From contig NZ_CP108462.1 of assembly GCF_036226365.1 (NCBI RefSeq), positions 9,222,501 through 9,286,500 on the forward strand: DNA of 64,000 nucleotides, written 5' to 3'. Under the pieces are notes generated by a model, which saw nothing but the letters and a program-made list of their open reading frames with translations, did not search any database and was not told the DNA's origin. Source of the stretch: Streptomyces sp. NBC_01262. GTDB taxonomy: Bacteria; Actinomycetota; Actinomycetes; Streptomycetales; Streptomycetaceae. Made by a program: the position numbers and the translations under genes. Positions 9,395 to 16,677 of this stretch are shown one piece after another. Each line of letters starts with the position of its first letter. Position 1 is the first letter of the stretch.

Positions 9395-10546
9395 ATGAGC
9401 CGCGGCACCTCCGACCCCTTCCGCTGGCTGGACGAGCAGGCCGGCCTGCGCCGCGACGCCGGTCTGGTGCGCACCCTGCGCCCGCGCCCGGCCGACTCGC
9501 CGCTGCTGGATCTGGCGAGCAACGACTACCTGGGCCTGGCCCGGCACCCGGAGGTCACCCGATCGGGTGCCGACGCCTGCCTGCGCTGGGGCGCCGGCGC
9601 CACCGGCTCGCGGCTGGTCAGCGGAAGCACCGAGCTGCACGCCGAGCTGGAACGCGAACTCGCCGCCTTCTGCGGTTTCGAGGCGGCCCTCGTCCTGGCC
9701 TCCGGCTACGCGGCCAATCTGGCCGCCGTAACCGCGCTCACCGGGCCGGACACCCTGATCGTCGCGGACAGCGCCAACCACGCCTCGCTCATCGACGGCT
9801 GCCGGCTCTCCCGCGCGTCGAGGGAGGTCGTCCCCCACGCCGACCCGGAGGCGGTGCGCAAGGCGCTGGACGGCCACGACGGTCCGGCCGTCGCCATCAC
9901 CGACTCGGTCTTCTCGGTGGACGGCGACGCCGCCCCGCTGCCCGCGCTCGCCGCCGCGTGCCGCGAGCACGGCGCGGCGATGCTGGTGGACGACGCCCAC
10001 GGGCTCGGGGTGCTCGGCGCGGGCGGGCGCGGCGCGGCCGACGCGGCGGGGCTGGCCGGGGCGCCCGACCTGGTCTGCACGGCCACGCTGTCGAAATCGC
10101 TGGGCAGCCAGGGCGGTGTCGTCCTCGGCCCGGCTCGGGTGATCGAGCACCTGGTCAACTCTGCCCGGACCTTCATCTTCGACACCGGTCTTGCCCCGGC
10201 CGCCGCCGGCGCCGCGCTCGGCGCGCTGCGCCTGCTGGTGCGCGAGCCGCAGCGCGCCGAACGGGCCCGTGCGGTCGCCCGCGAGCTGTACGGCCGGCTG
10301 ACCGCCGAGGGGCTGGAAGCGGTCAGGCCGGACGCCTGCGTGGTGTCGGTGCGCGCCCCCTCACCGGAGGCGGCGGTGCGCTGGGCGGCGGACTGCCGTA
10401 CCGAGGGTCTCTCGGTCGGCTGCTTCCGTCCGCCGTCCGTGCCGGACGGGATCTCCCGGCTGCGGCTCACCGCGCGCGCGGACCTGACGGACCGGCAGAT
10501 CGCCGATGCCGTCGGGACGATCGTGCGCACGGCGCCCCGTGACTGA
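9395..10546 (+). CDS. bioF: 8-amino-7-oxononanoate synthase
   Basis: A 383-residue alpha-oxoamine synthase condensing pimeloyl thioester with alanine. LASNDYLGLARHP, GSRLVSGSTELHAELE, the cofactor motif VDDAHGLGVLG and the Schiff-base Lys in ATLSKSLGSQGG are all present. ATG at 9395 follows AGGGACGACC. It is transcribed away from bioBAD, so the three late steps and the KAPA step sit around one divergent promoter. No bioC/bioH-type pimeloyl genes are in the window. Confidence 0.95.
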   Translation: MSRGTSDPFRWLDEQAGLRRDAGLVRTLRPRPADSPLLDLASNDYLGLARHPEVTRSGADACLRWGAGATGSRLVSGSTELHAELERELAAFCGFEAALVLASGYAANLAAVTALTGPDTLIVADSANHASLIDGCRLSRASREVVPHADPEAVRKALDGHDGPAVAITDSVFSVDGDAAPLPALAAACREHGAAMLVDDAHGLGVLGAGGRGAADAAGLAGAPDLVCTATLSKSLGSQGGVVLGPARVIEHLVNSARTFIFDTGLAPAAAGAALGALRLLVREPQRAERARAVARELYGRLTAEGLEAVRPDACVVSVRAPSPEAAVRWAADCRTEGLSVGCFRPPSVPDGISRLRLTARADLTDRQIADAVGTIVRTAPRD

Positions 10547-10574
10547 TCTCAGCGGTACCTGATCTCAGCCGGTG

Positions 10575-10796
10575 TCAAAGGAGCGAGCGCAGGAACTCGT
10601 TCCAGGCGGCAGGCCCGAAGAGCAGTGCCGGTCCCTCCGGGGCCTTGGAGTCGCGTACGGCCAACTGCCCTGAGCGCAGACGGGCCGTCTCGACACAGTT
10701 GTTCGCCGCTGTGCTGTGGCGGCTGCGGTGCCACTGCGCATCGGCGAGGAGAAGATCCTTGCTGGACGATACGTACCGGGGGTGAGCGGGTGGCAT
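10575..10796 (-). CDS. DUF397 domain protein
   Basis: A 73-residue protein with the DUF397 signature W-RS-S, NCVE(T)A, VRDSK-PEGPALLF and W-EFL. Such genes sit with an XRE-DUF5753 regulator and an HATPase-domain protein in the many whiJ-type clusters of Streptomyces, where they modulate development and secondary metabolism. ATG at 10796 has GGAGGG five bases upstream. It follows the XRE gene by 10 bp, so they form one transcript. Confidence 0.88.
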   Translation of the reverse strand: MPPAHPRYVSSSKDLLLADAQWHRSRHSTAANNCVETARLRSGQLAVRDSKAPEGPALLFGPAAWNEFLRSLL

Positions 10797-10806
10797 GGTG
10801 CCCTCC

Positions 10807-11667
10807 TTAAGCGCCTTTGCCGGTCCCGGCGATGCTGGAGATGAGAGCCAACGAGTCTTCGTGCGGCAGGGCGTGGGAGTGCAATCGGTCGAACGCGGCG
10901 CTGTACGCCCTGATGTCTTCTTTCCGATCCAGATAGAGACTACTCATCAAATGGTCGAGAACAACAACGTCCAGATCAGCAATGCGCGGAAATGAGAAGA
11001 TTACGAAAGGCCCGGTAACCCCGATGTGACCGCCCGCCGAGAAAGGCAGCACCTGGAGCCGCACGTGCGGCAGTGACCCGATCCAGGCAAGATGGCGTAA
11101 TTGCGCCGCCATTACCTCCGGCCCGCCCACCACGCGCCTCAGTACAGCCTCGTCCAGCACCGCCCACAGCTCCAGCGGTGGATCCGCCCGCAGCACCACC
11201 TGCCGCGCGATCCGTACGTCCACCAGTGCCTCCACCTGGCGCGGCCCCAGCTGCGGCAGCACCGAACTGGTCAGCTCCCGGGCGTACTCGGGTGTCTGCA
11301 GCAATCCCGGCACCACCGTGGTCTCCAGTGTCCGGGCCCGGCGCGCGTCCGTTTCCAGAGTGATGAAGTCGCGATATGCCGCAGGCAATACCTCCCGGTA
11401 CTCCTGCCACCACCCACTCCGTGCGCCCTCACCGGCCAGCGCGTCGAGCAACTCCCGTAATTCCGGGTCCCTTACCCCGTACGCGTCCAGCAGGGCGGCC
11501 ACGTCCTCGGGGCGTACGCTGCTGCGCCCGGTCTCGATCCGGCTCACCTTCGACTGGTGCCAGCCGACCAGACGGGCCGCGTCGCCACTGGTCAGCCCGG
11601 CCTGATCGCGCTGGCGGCGCAGCTCGGTGCCGAGCTTGCGGCGGCGTACGGCGGGCATGTGCTGCAT
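10807..11667 (-). CDS. XRE-family regulator with DUF5753 (WhiJ-like), two TTA codons
   Basis: A 286-residue DNA-binding protein. The N-terminal HTH is LGTELRRQRDQAGLTSGDAA, then LVGWHQSKVSRIETGRSSV. The rest is the DUF5753 sensor region (TTVVPGLLQTPEYAR, LHHLxW-type segment). ATG at 11667 is preferred because of the GGAGGAG site nine bases upstream; ATG at 11658 is the alternative. Two leucine codons are TTA (complement at 11458-11460 and 11098-11100; residues 70 and 190), very rare in Streptomyces, so translation should depend on the bldA tRNA. It ends in TAA, also unusual. Confidence 0.9.
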   Translation of the reverse strand: MQHMPAVRRRKLGTELRRQRDQAGLTSGDAARLVGWHQSKVSRIETGRSSVRPEDVAALLDAYGVRDPELRELLDALAGEGARSGWWQEYREVLPAAYRDFITLETDARRARTLETTVVPGLLQTPEYARELTSSVLPQLGPRQVEALVDVRIARQVVLRADPPLELWAVLDEAVLRRVVGGPEVMAAQLRHLAWIGSLPHVRLQVLPFSAGGHIGVTGPFVIFSFPRIADLDVVVLDHLMSSLYLDRKEDIRAYSAAFDRLHSHALPHEDSLALISSIAGTGKGA

Positions 11668-11903
11668 GCGGGGTCACTCCTCCTGGGCGCGGCTCGTCAG
11701 GGGCTTCGCGCGCCGCTGCGAAGTCTGCCGCGCAAATACGCTCCCGCGTAGCAGAGTTCACCGCTTTGAGGGACAGATATATGCATAACGCTGTGGACGG
11801 ACCGGATTAACGGCACGATGAGTACACCCTGGCGCGAAGCACCCGTCCCTGGACGTACCGCACGCCGGGGTCACCGGTCACGGCGGAAAGGGACAGCGTC
11901 GCC

Positions 11904-12332
11904 ATGGCAGACCACCAGGAAGCATCCGTCACCCTGCCGAGCGACCCCGCCTCGGTGCCCGCGGCGCGGCGCTACGTCTGCGAACTGCTCACCGAATGGG
12001 GGATGTCCGACACCGCGCCCGCCGTCGACGCCGTGCGGCTGATCGTGTCCGAGCTGGCCACCAACGCCGTGCTGCACACCTTCGGCCAGTCCCCGACCTT
12101 CACCGTCGATGTCGTCCTCGACCGCGACGAGCGGCTGCGCATCGGCGTCACCGACAGCCACCCCAGATGGCCCCAACGCCTTCCCGCCGCCGTACAGCAG
12201 GACAACGGGCGCGGCATGGTGATCGTCCGCCACCTCGCCGCCGAGTCCGGCGGCAGGCTCCTCATCACCCCTACGGACGACGGCGGCAAGACGGTCTGGA
12301 TCACTCTTCCGTGGCGTTTGCCCGTGCAGTGA
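11904..12332 (+). CDS. ATP-binding anti-sigma-like protein (HATPase_c_2)
   Basis: A 142-residue GHKL ATPase-fold protein of the SpoIIAB/RsbW-like group. The N box is LIVSELATNAVLHT, followed by VTDSHP and GRGMVIVRHLA. It lacks a phosphotransfer domain. Proteins of this type next to XRE/DUF397 genes form the third member of the whiJ-like triad; here it is divergent from the XRE gene across 236 bp that contain no other gene. Its last 32 bases overlap the convergent membrane-protein gene. Confidence 0.88.
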   Translation: MADHQEASVTLPSDPASVPAARRYVCELLTEWGMSDTAPAVDAVRLIVSELATNAVLHTFGQSPTFTVDVVLDRDERLRIGVTDSHPRWPQRLPAAVQQDNGRGMVIVRHLAAESGGRLLITPTDDGGKTVWITLPWRLPVQ

Positions 12333-12816
12333 CCCGTTCCCGTTCCCGCTCCCGGGACAGGTGCCGCCCGACCGCCCCGGGCAGCACCCCCCACAGCCCC
12401 GTGCACACCGCGAAGGTGCCCGCCGCGGCCGCGATGCCCCAGGCCCGGCCCAGCGCCACGTCCACCACCAGCAGCACCGCCCCCGTGAAGGCCAGCGCCA
12501 GCACCACGAGGCCGATCCTCGCGAGCCACGAGGACACATCGACGATCCGGTGCTTGGCGTGCTGCCGGAACAGGACCCGGTGCACCGCCGCCGGTGCCGT
12601 GAACAGCGCGGCTGCGAGCATGGCCAGCAGCAGCGTCGCCACATAGTCGGCGCGCTGCACGTCGTCCAGTGAGGCGAAGCGCTGCGTGAAGGCCAGCGTC
12701 AGCAGGAACGCGAACAGGACCTGCACCCCGGTCTGGGTGACGCGCAGCTCCTGCAGCAGCTCGACGAAACTGCGGTCGTCGCGCTCCAGCGGCGTCTCAC
12801 GGCGCTCGTCGTCCAT
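12301..12816 (-). CDS. DUF6328 family membrane protein
   Basis: A 171-residue integral membrane protein with about four hydrophobic segments (VLFAFLLTLAF, TLLLAMLAAALF, ARIGLVVLALAFTGAVLLVV, AAAAGTFAVCTGLWGVL). The N-terminus is acidic and rich in ER pairs (MDDERRETPLERDD), and the C-terminus ends RERERERV. I recognise the LLQELRVTQTGVQVLFAFLLT stretch as DUF6328, common in Streptomyces and of unknown role. It starts at ATG 12816, just past the GNAT stop, and its 3' end overlaps the HATPase gene. Confidence 0.75.
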   Translation of the reverse strand: MDDERRETPLERDDRSFVELLQELRVTQTGVQVLFAFLLTLAFTQRFASLDDVQRADYVATLLLAMLAAALFTAPAAVHRVLFRQHAKHRIVDVSSWLARIGLVVLALAFTGAVLLVVDVALGRAWGIAAAAGTFAVCTGLWGVLPGAVGRHLSRERERERVTARANATEE

Positions 12817-12826
12817 GCTCCGATTG

Positions 12827-13492
12827 TCAGCCGTCCGGGCCCGCCCCGCCGCCCCGGACGCGCACCAGCAGCGCCTCGGCGCCCATCGGCACGTACCCGG
12901 CGGCCAGCAGGGCCCGTACGCTCGCGGCGTTTCCCGGGGCGATCTGGGCCCACAGCGGCTCCCCGTCCGGGACCAGGTGCCGCGCGGCCAGCGCCAGCCG
13001 GCGGCCCAGGCCGGCGCCACGGGCCCGCGGGTCGACCTCGACGGCGGCCTCCCAGCGGCCGGCGACGCCGCGGCCGATCAGCAGGGTGCCGCCGGGCACG
13101 GTCCAGGCCCGTACGTCCTCGCGGTGGTGCAGCGCCCGCGTGATCCTGGGGTGGGTGCGGTCCTTCGTGGGCTCCAGGGCGAGGCCGAGCGCGGGCGGGG
13201 GAGGCCCCGGCAGGGCGGGGGCGAGGGTGAGCAGGTCGATGTTGTTGACCTGCCGCCCCAGGCGCTCGCACAGGGCGGTGAGGAACGGCGGGTTGAGCGG
13301 GGCGGAGAAGTCGCCGGGCGGCAGCAGGGCGCGGATCCACTCGGGGTCGGCGTCCGCGAACACCACGGCGTGCGCGGTGAGGTTGAGCACCCCGGCGTCG
13401 CGCGGCGAGGGCTGCGCCACCACGGTCACCCCGCCGTCCGGGGGCGGGAAGACGCCTTTCGCGGCATCGGCCAGGATCTGTCGCAGGCTCAA
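12827..13492 (-). CDS. GNAT family N-acetyltransferase
   Basis: A 221-residue protein with one recognisable GNAT core in the C-terminal half: AAVEVDPRARGAGLGRRLAL is the acetyl-CoA-binding motif A, followed by WAQIAPGNAASVRALLAAGY, the motif B region. The N-terminal half is unassigned. I choose TTG at 13492 because a GAGGAG site lies upstream. The longer frame to 13555 would translate through the terminator hairpin of the upstream gene. The acceptor substrate is unknown. Confidence 0.75.
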   Translation of the reverse strand: MSLRQILADAAKGVFPPPDGGVTVVAQPSPRDAGVLNLTAHAVVFADADPEWIRALLPPGDFSAPLNPPFLTALCERLGRQVNNIDLLTLAPALPGPPPPALGLALEPTKDRTHPRITRALHHREDVRAWTVPGGTLLIGRGVAGRWEAAVEVDPRARGAGLGRRLALAARHLVPDGEPLWAQIAPGNAASVRALLAAGYVPMGAEALLVRVRGGGAGPDG

Positions 13493-13514
13493 GCGGGCTC
13501 TCCTCGCGGCAGGG

Positions 13515-13547
13515 GAGCCGGAGGTGCGGGCCCTGCACCTCCGGCTC
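13515..13547 (-). terminator. Hairpin terminator of the NlpC/P60 gene
   Basis: A perfect 13-bp stem (13515-13527 with 13535-13547, GAGCCGGAGGTGC) and a 7-nt loop, 22 bp past the stop at 13570. No T-tract. Confidence 0.8.
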
Positions 13548-13569
13548 ACGCTCACGTCATCTCAGCACA

Positions 13570-14043
13570 TCAGCTCACCCGCCCGTACCAGACGCTGCGG
13601 GTCCAGATCTTCTCCAGCCGCACCTTGGTGCCGGGCTTGGGGGAGTGCCAGATCTTGTTGTGACCCGCGTAGATTCCGACGTGGTAGACGCTCCGCCCGT
13701 AGTGGAAGAACACCAGGTCACCGACCTTGCGGTGAGAGGCGGAGAGGTGATGCGACTTGTTGTACTGGGACGCCGCCGTACGTGGCAGCTTCTTGCCCGC
13801 CCTCTTGTAGGAGTAGAGGACGAGCCCGGAGCAGTCGAACCTCTTCGGTCCGGCGGCTCCGTACTTGTAGGGCGATCCCTTCTTCGACGCGGCGATGTTG
13901 AGTGCCTTGACGGACAGTGTCGCCGCCTCCGCTTGTGAGCCGAATCCCGGCAGAAGCGCCGGAATGGCCATCGCTGCGGCGGTGAGAGCCGAGGTGGCCC
14001 CCACCCTGGACAGAAGTGCGGACACGCCAGTTCGCGCAGTCAT
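13570..14043 (-). CDS. Secreted NlpC/P60 peptidoglycan endopeptidase
   Basis: A 157-residue exported D,L-endopeptidase predicted to cut stem peptides in the cell wall. Residues 1-41 form a signal peptide ending SQAEAA. The catalytic Cys is in RFDCSGL, the His in YHVGIY, and a third polar residue in NKIWHSP; GDLVFFHYG is also typical. ATG at 14043 has an AGGG site. The longer frame beginning at 14214 is spurious because it runs through a riboswitch. Expression is expected to be controlled by cyclic di-AMP through the leader at 14054-14210, as for other Streptomyces wall hydrolases. Confidence 0.93.
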   Translation of the reverse strand: MTARTGVSALLSRVGATSALTAAAMAIPALLPGFGSQAEAATLSVKALNIAASKKGSPYKYGAAGPKRFDCSGLVLYSYKRAGKKLPRTAASQYNKSHHLSASHRKVGDLVFFHYGRSVYHVGIYAGHNKIWHSPKPGTKVRLEKIWTRSVWYGRVS

Positions 14044-14053
14044 GCGCAACCCT

Positions 14054-14210
14054 TCGTCGACCGCCTGCGAAGGATGACCTGTCGGGTTCGGGCAGGCGAA
14101 GATGCCCGGCCGCTGATGCGGCTTCACCCCAAGGGGACGGCCCGGTGGGTACCGGTCGGCCCCGTCATGCCTGGGTCCTCCGTTCCTGCCGATGCATTCG
14201 TGTCGACCTG
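14054..14210 (-). ncRNA. ydaO-yuaA (cyclic di-AMP) riboswitch
   Basis: On the minus strand the leader contains the conserved ydaO blocks in order: GGAACGGAGGACCCA, then TTGGGGTGAAGCC, then GCCCGAACCCGACAGGTCAT and CCTTCGCAGGCGG. The ends (GTCGAC at 14202-14207 and 14056-14061) can pair as the closing P1 helix. It ends about 12 bp before the NlpC/P60 start. Established for this class: c-di-AMP binding switches off downstream wall-hydrolase expression. A GGTACC-centred hairpin occupies the variable arm. Confidence 0.9.
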
Positions 14211-14532
14211 GCATCCGGGAGGCGGCAGGACTCGGCGTCCACCCGGACCGCCCCGCCGGGTTGGCGGGGGCTTGTCGTCGAAGGGATGGTCACCCATTGA
14301 ACCGGCTGATACATAACTCAAACGGTCGAATGTGAGCCTCTTCACGGCTCACCTATTCGGGTGGACTTCTGTTCTACGCACCCTCATTGGCCACCCGGAG
14401 GGAGTCCCGCACCAGGGACGCAACGCTGCCCCGCCAGCCCCGTGCGGGCGCTTTGTGCAACTTCTGCCCTGCGCCGCGGCTACGCCGCACTCCACCATTC
14501 GGGTGATGCCCTGTGGTGCCCTGTCCGGCTCC
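14211..14532. other. Non-coding gap upstream of the riboswitch
   Basis: No credible gene. On the minus strand it must hold the promoter of the NlpC/P60 transcript and the end of the clpP transcript. A 7-bp hairpin (GTGAGCC 14332-14338 with GGCTCAC 14346-14352) is the clearest structure. The segment 14290-14340 is more AT-rich than its surroundings, which suits a promoter, but I cannot fix -35 and -10 boxes. Confidence 0.5.
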
Positions 14533-14847
14533 TCAGTGCGGCGGATCGGGCGGCAGGGCCACCAGGCCCGCACGCCGCTCCCCGTCGAGCACCCGCAGGG
14601 CGCGGTCCAGCGTCGCGGTGTGCAGTTCGTTCTCGCCGCGCGTGTGCATCAGCGTCAGCGCGTCCCGCAGCTCGGCGGCCCGCGACACCAGCGCCTGCGC
14701 CGCGCGCAGCCCGCTGTAGGTGTCCCTGGAGCGGGCCGGATTTATCCTGCCCAGCAGGTCGACGACGGCCAGATAGGCGTCGATCAGCTCACCCTCGGCC
14801 CGCGTCAGCGCCGGCAGCGGCGGCGGTTCCGGCACCACCGCGCTCAC
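14533..14847 (-). CDS. Small conserved protein co-translated with clpP
   Basis: A 104-residue, largely helical, soluble protein ([40 protein letters not shown]). I do not recognise a named family. GTG at 14847 overlaps the clpP stop (GTGA), so translation is coupled to clpP. A role tied to this ClpP (adaptor or accessory factor) is only a context guess. Confidence 0.65.
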   Translation of the reverse strand: MSAVVPEPPPLPALTRAEGELIDAYLAVVDLLGRINPARSRDTYSGLRAAQALVSRAAELRDALTLMHTRGENELHTATLDRALRVLDGERRAGLVALPPDPPH

Positions 14848-15458
14848 CCGGTCTTGCGGCTGAGAGTGATCTGGTCCACCAGTCCGTACGCGAGTGCGGC
14901 CTCGGCGTCCAGGAAGCAGTCGCGCTCGATGTCGGCCCGGATGCGCTCGACACCCCGCCCGGTGTGCCGGTCCAGCAGCTGCTCCAGCAGCTCGCGCATC
15001 CGCTCGATCTCCTGTGCCTGGATGGCCAGATCACTGGTCTGACCCTGGATCACATCGCCGAACGACGGCTGGTGGATGAGGATCCGGGCCCCGGGGGTCG
15101 CCATCCGCTTGCCCGGCGCGCCGGCCGCCAGCAGTACGGCGGCGGCCGAGGCGGCCTGGCCGAGGCAGACCGTCGCCACGTCGCAGGTGACGAACTGCAT
15201 CGTGTCGTAGATCGCCGTCATCGCGGTGAACGAGCCGCCGGGGGAGTTGATGTAGAGGTGGATGTCCTGGTCCGGGTTCGCGCTTTCCAGCTGGACGAGC
15301 TGCGCCATCACGTCGTTGGCCGAGGTGTCGTCGATCGGGGTGCCGAGGATGATGATCCGCTCCTGGAGGAGCTTGGAGTAGGGGTCCATCGTGCGCATCC
15401 CGTTGCTGGTGCGTTCGCTGAACTCCGGCAGGACGTGGCGGGCGGTCGGGCGAAGCAT
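14844..15458 (-). CDS. clpP: ATP-dependent Clp protease proteolytic subunit (ClpP paralogue)
   Basis: A 204-residue serine protease subunit that forms barrel complexes with Clp ATPases. The catalytic triad is present: Ser in CLGQAAS, His in [10 protein letters not shown], Asp in [19 protein letters not shown]. The usual Met after the serine is replaced by Ala (AASAAAV). ATG at 15458 has GGAGGTG upstream. It is a stand-alone paralogue: there is no clpP2 or clpX next to it. From memory it matches S. coelicolor clpP5 by position beside urease. Divergent from a Phd/YefM antitoxin gene, sharing a 58-bp promoter region. Confidence 0.92.
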   Translation of the reverse strand: MLRPTARHVLPEFSERTSNGMRTMDPYSKLLQERIIILGTPIDDTSANDVMAQLVQLESANPDQDIHLYINSPGGSFTAMTAIYDTMQFVTCDVATVCLGQAASAAAVLLAAGAPGKRMATPGARILIHQPSFGDVIQGQTSDLAIQAQEIERMRELLEQLLDRHTGRGVERIRADIERDCFLDAEAALAYGLVDQITLSRKTG

Positions 15459-15481
15459 CGCTGCACCTCCGTGCGTAAAAA

Positions 15482-15509
15482 ATGTACAGGACGTACATCC
15501 GGTTATGAT
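15482..15509. promoter_or_regulatory. Shared clpP/antitoxin operator and -10 box
   Basis: ATGTAC (15482-15487) and GTACAT (15493-15498) form a perfect 6-bp inverted repeat with a 5-bp spacer and contain TGTACA, the core word of known YefM operators. TATGAT at 15504-15509 is a good -10 box for the antitoxin gene; it lies seven bases from the ATG at 15517, so that mRNA is probably leaderless. The operator lies between both divergent starts. Confidence 0.65.
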
Positions 15510-15516
15510 GGTGAGC

Positions 15517-15789
15517 ATGGCCCATGAAGTCCCCGTGACACAAGCGCGTGCCGAGCTCGCGGAACTGATCAACCGCGTCGTCTACGGCGGTGAACGTGTG
15601 GTCCTGACCCGCCACGGAAAGCCGCTGGTCGCGCTTGTGTCTGCCGCTGACCTGGAACGACTCCAGGAGTGCGAGCTTCCGGAGGAGGAGCAGGTGATCA
15701 GTACGGTCTCCGCCGTGCGCCCCGCGGCGTCCGCCACGGGCGAACGCCGCCGCTTCGGCATCGCGGCCGAGCACCGCCCCTCCCATTAG
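15517..15789 (+). CDS. Phd/YefM family antitoxin (no adjacent toxin)
   Basis: A 90-residue antitoxin-type DNA-binding protein. [20 protein letters not shown] and [21 protein letters not shown] are the Phd/YefM fold; the C-terminal half, which would bind toxin, is charged and disordered ([16 protein letters not shown]). ATG at 15517 is chosen because a -10 box lies just upstream; ATG at 15505 and 15508 are in frame but overlap that box. No RelE/Doc-like gene lies within 200 bp, so it is a solo regulator or acts on a distant toxin. Likely autoregulated, and able to affect clpP. Confidence 0.85.
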   Translation: MAHEVPVTQARAELAELINRVVYGGERVVLTRHGKPLVALVSAADLERLQECELPEEEQVISTVSAVRPAASATGERRRFGIAAEHRPSH

Positions 15790-15958
15790 GAGGCGAGTTC
15801 GCCTCCGCTTCGCTCAGCCACTGTCGACGGTCGACGTGCTCGGTCGCTCGTACCTCGCTCCCTGCGCGCGTCTCCCTTTCGACAGCGGCCGCTCCGCTTT
15901 GGCTCACTCGCCTACGTCGGCCGCAGATCCCGGGCGGGCGTCGGCCTGTGCTGTGCAC
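15790..15958. other. Non-coding gap with hairpins between antitoxin and urease
   Basis: GGAGGCGA (15789-15796) and TCGCCTCC (15799-15806) form a tight hairpin directly at the antitoxin stop. Further words AGGCGAG/CTCGCC and CACTGTCGA/TCGACAG recur in inverted order up to about 15917, so the stretch could fold into one large branched structure that ends antitoxin transcription before urease. Confidence 0.5.
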
Positions 15959-15995
15959 GTAACGTGAGTTAACGCTGCCGTAATGGCTTCGAACT
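15959..15995 (+). promoter_or_regulatory. GlnR-like box upstream of ureA
   Basis: The words GTAAC (15959), TTAAC (15969), GTAAT (15980) and CGAAC (15990) are spaced about 11 bp apart, matching the gTnAC-n6-GaAAC pattern of GlnR sites. It lies 54 bp upstream of ureA. GlnR control of ureA is established in S. coelicolor, so nitrogen control of this operon is expected. Confidence 0.6.
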
Positions 15996-16049
15996 AGCCT
16001 GCGACTTCCGGATAACGGAAGCCAGGATCCGTAAATGTGAGGTGTGGCC

Positions 16050-16352
16050 ATGCAACTGACTCCCCACGAGCAGGAACGACTGCTCATCCACGTCGCCGCC
16101 GACGTGGCGGAGAAGCGGCGGGCCAGGGGACTCAGGCTGAACCACCCCGAGGCGATCGCGCTGATCACCTCGCACATCCTGGAAGGCGCCCGCGACGGCC
16201 GCACCGTCGCCGAGCTCATGGCGTCCGGCCGCAAGGTCCTCACCCGCGCGGACGTCATGGAGGGCATCCCCGAGATGATCCACGACGTCCAGGTCGAGGC
16301 GACCTTCCCGGACGGCACCAAGCTCGTCACCGTCCACGACCCGATCGCCTGA
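16050..16352 (+). CDS. ureA: Urease gamma subunit
   Basis: Exactly 100 residues, the normal UreA length ([51 protein letters not shown]). A structural subunit of the nickel urease that splits urea to ammonia and CO2. ATG at 16050 has a GTGAGGTG site at the right distance; the GTG two codons upstream does not. First gene of a ureABCFGD operon. Confidence 0.97.
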   Translation: MQLTPHEQERLLIHVAADVAEKRRARGLRLNHPEAIALITSHILEGARDGRTVAELMASGRKVLTRADVMEGIPEMIHDVQVEATFPDGTKLVTVHDPIA

Positions 16353-16365
16353 GGAGGACGGCAGC

Positions 16366-16677
16366 GTGATCCCCGGAGAGATCCTCTACGCCGACGAACC
16401 GGTCGCCCTCAACGCGGGCAAGCCGGTCACCACCCTCACCGTCCTCAACTCGGCCGACCGGCCCATCCAGGTCGGCTCCCACTACCACTTCGCCGAGGCC
16501 AATCCGGGCCTGGACTTCGACCGCGCCGCCGCCCGCGGCAAGCGCCTGGCCATCGCCGCCGGCACCGCCGTGCGCTTCGAGCCCGGCATCCCGGCCGAGG
16601 TCGACCTGGTGCCGCTCGGCGGTGAACGCGTCGTAGCAGGCCTGCGCGGCGAGACCGGAGGTTCCCTCGATGGCTGA
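16366..16677 (+). CDS. ureB: Urease beta subunit
   Basis: A 103-residue UreB ([17 protein letters not shown], then [34 protein letters not shown]). It starts with GTG behind AGGAGG, 13 bp after ureA, and overlaps ureC by eight bases, indicating coupled translation of the three structural subunits. Confidence 0.97.
   Translation: MIPGEILYADEPVALNAGKPVTTLTVLNSADRPIQVGSHYHFAEANPGLDFDRAAARGKRLAIAAGTAVRFEPGIPAEVDLVPLGGERVVAGLRGETGGSLDG

Noticed and set aside
13493-14214. N-terminal extensions of the GNAT and NlpC/P60 genes
   Set aside because: The GNAT extension crosses a 13-bp terminator stem, and the NlpC extension crosses the ydaO riboswitch and sits ahead of a perfectly good signal peptide.
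15790-16049. Missing toxin gene for the Phd/YefM antitoxin
   Set aside because: No frame with a RelE, Doc or PIN motif and no ribosome site exists here; the segment is hairpin-rich non-coding DNA.
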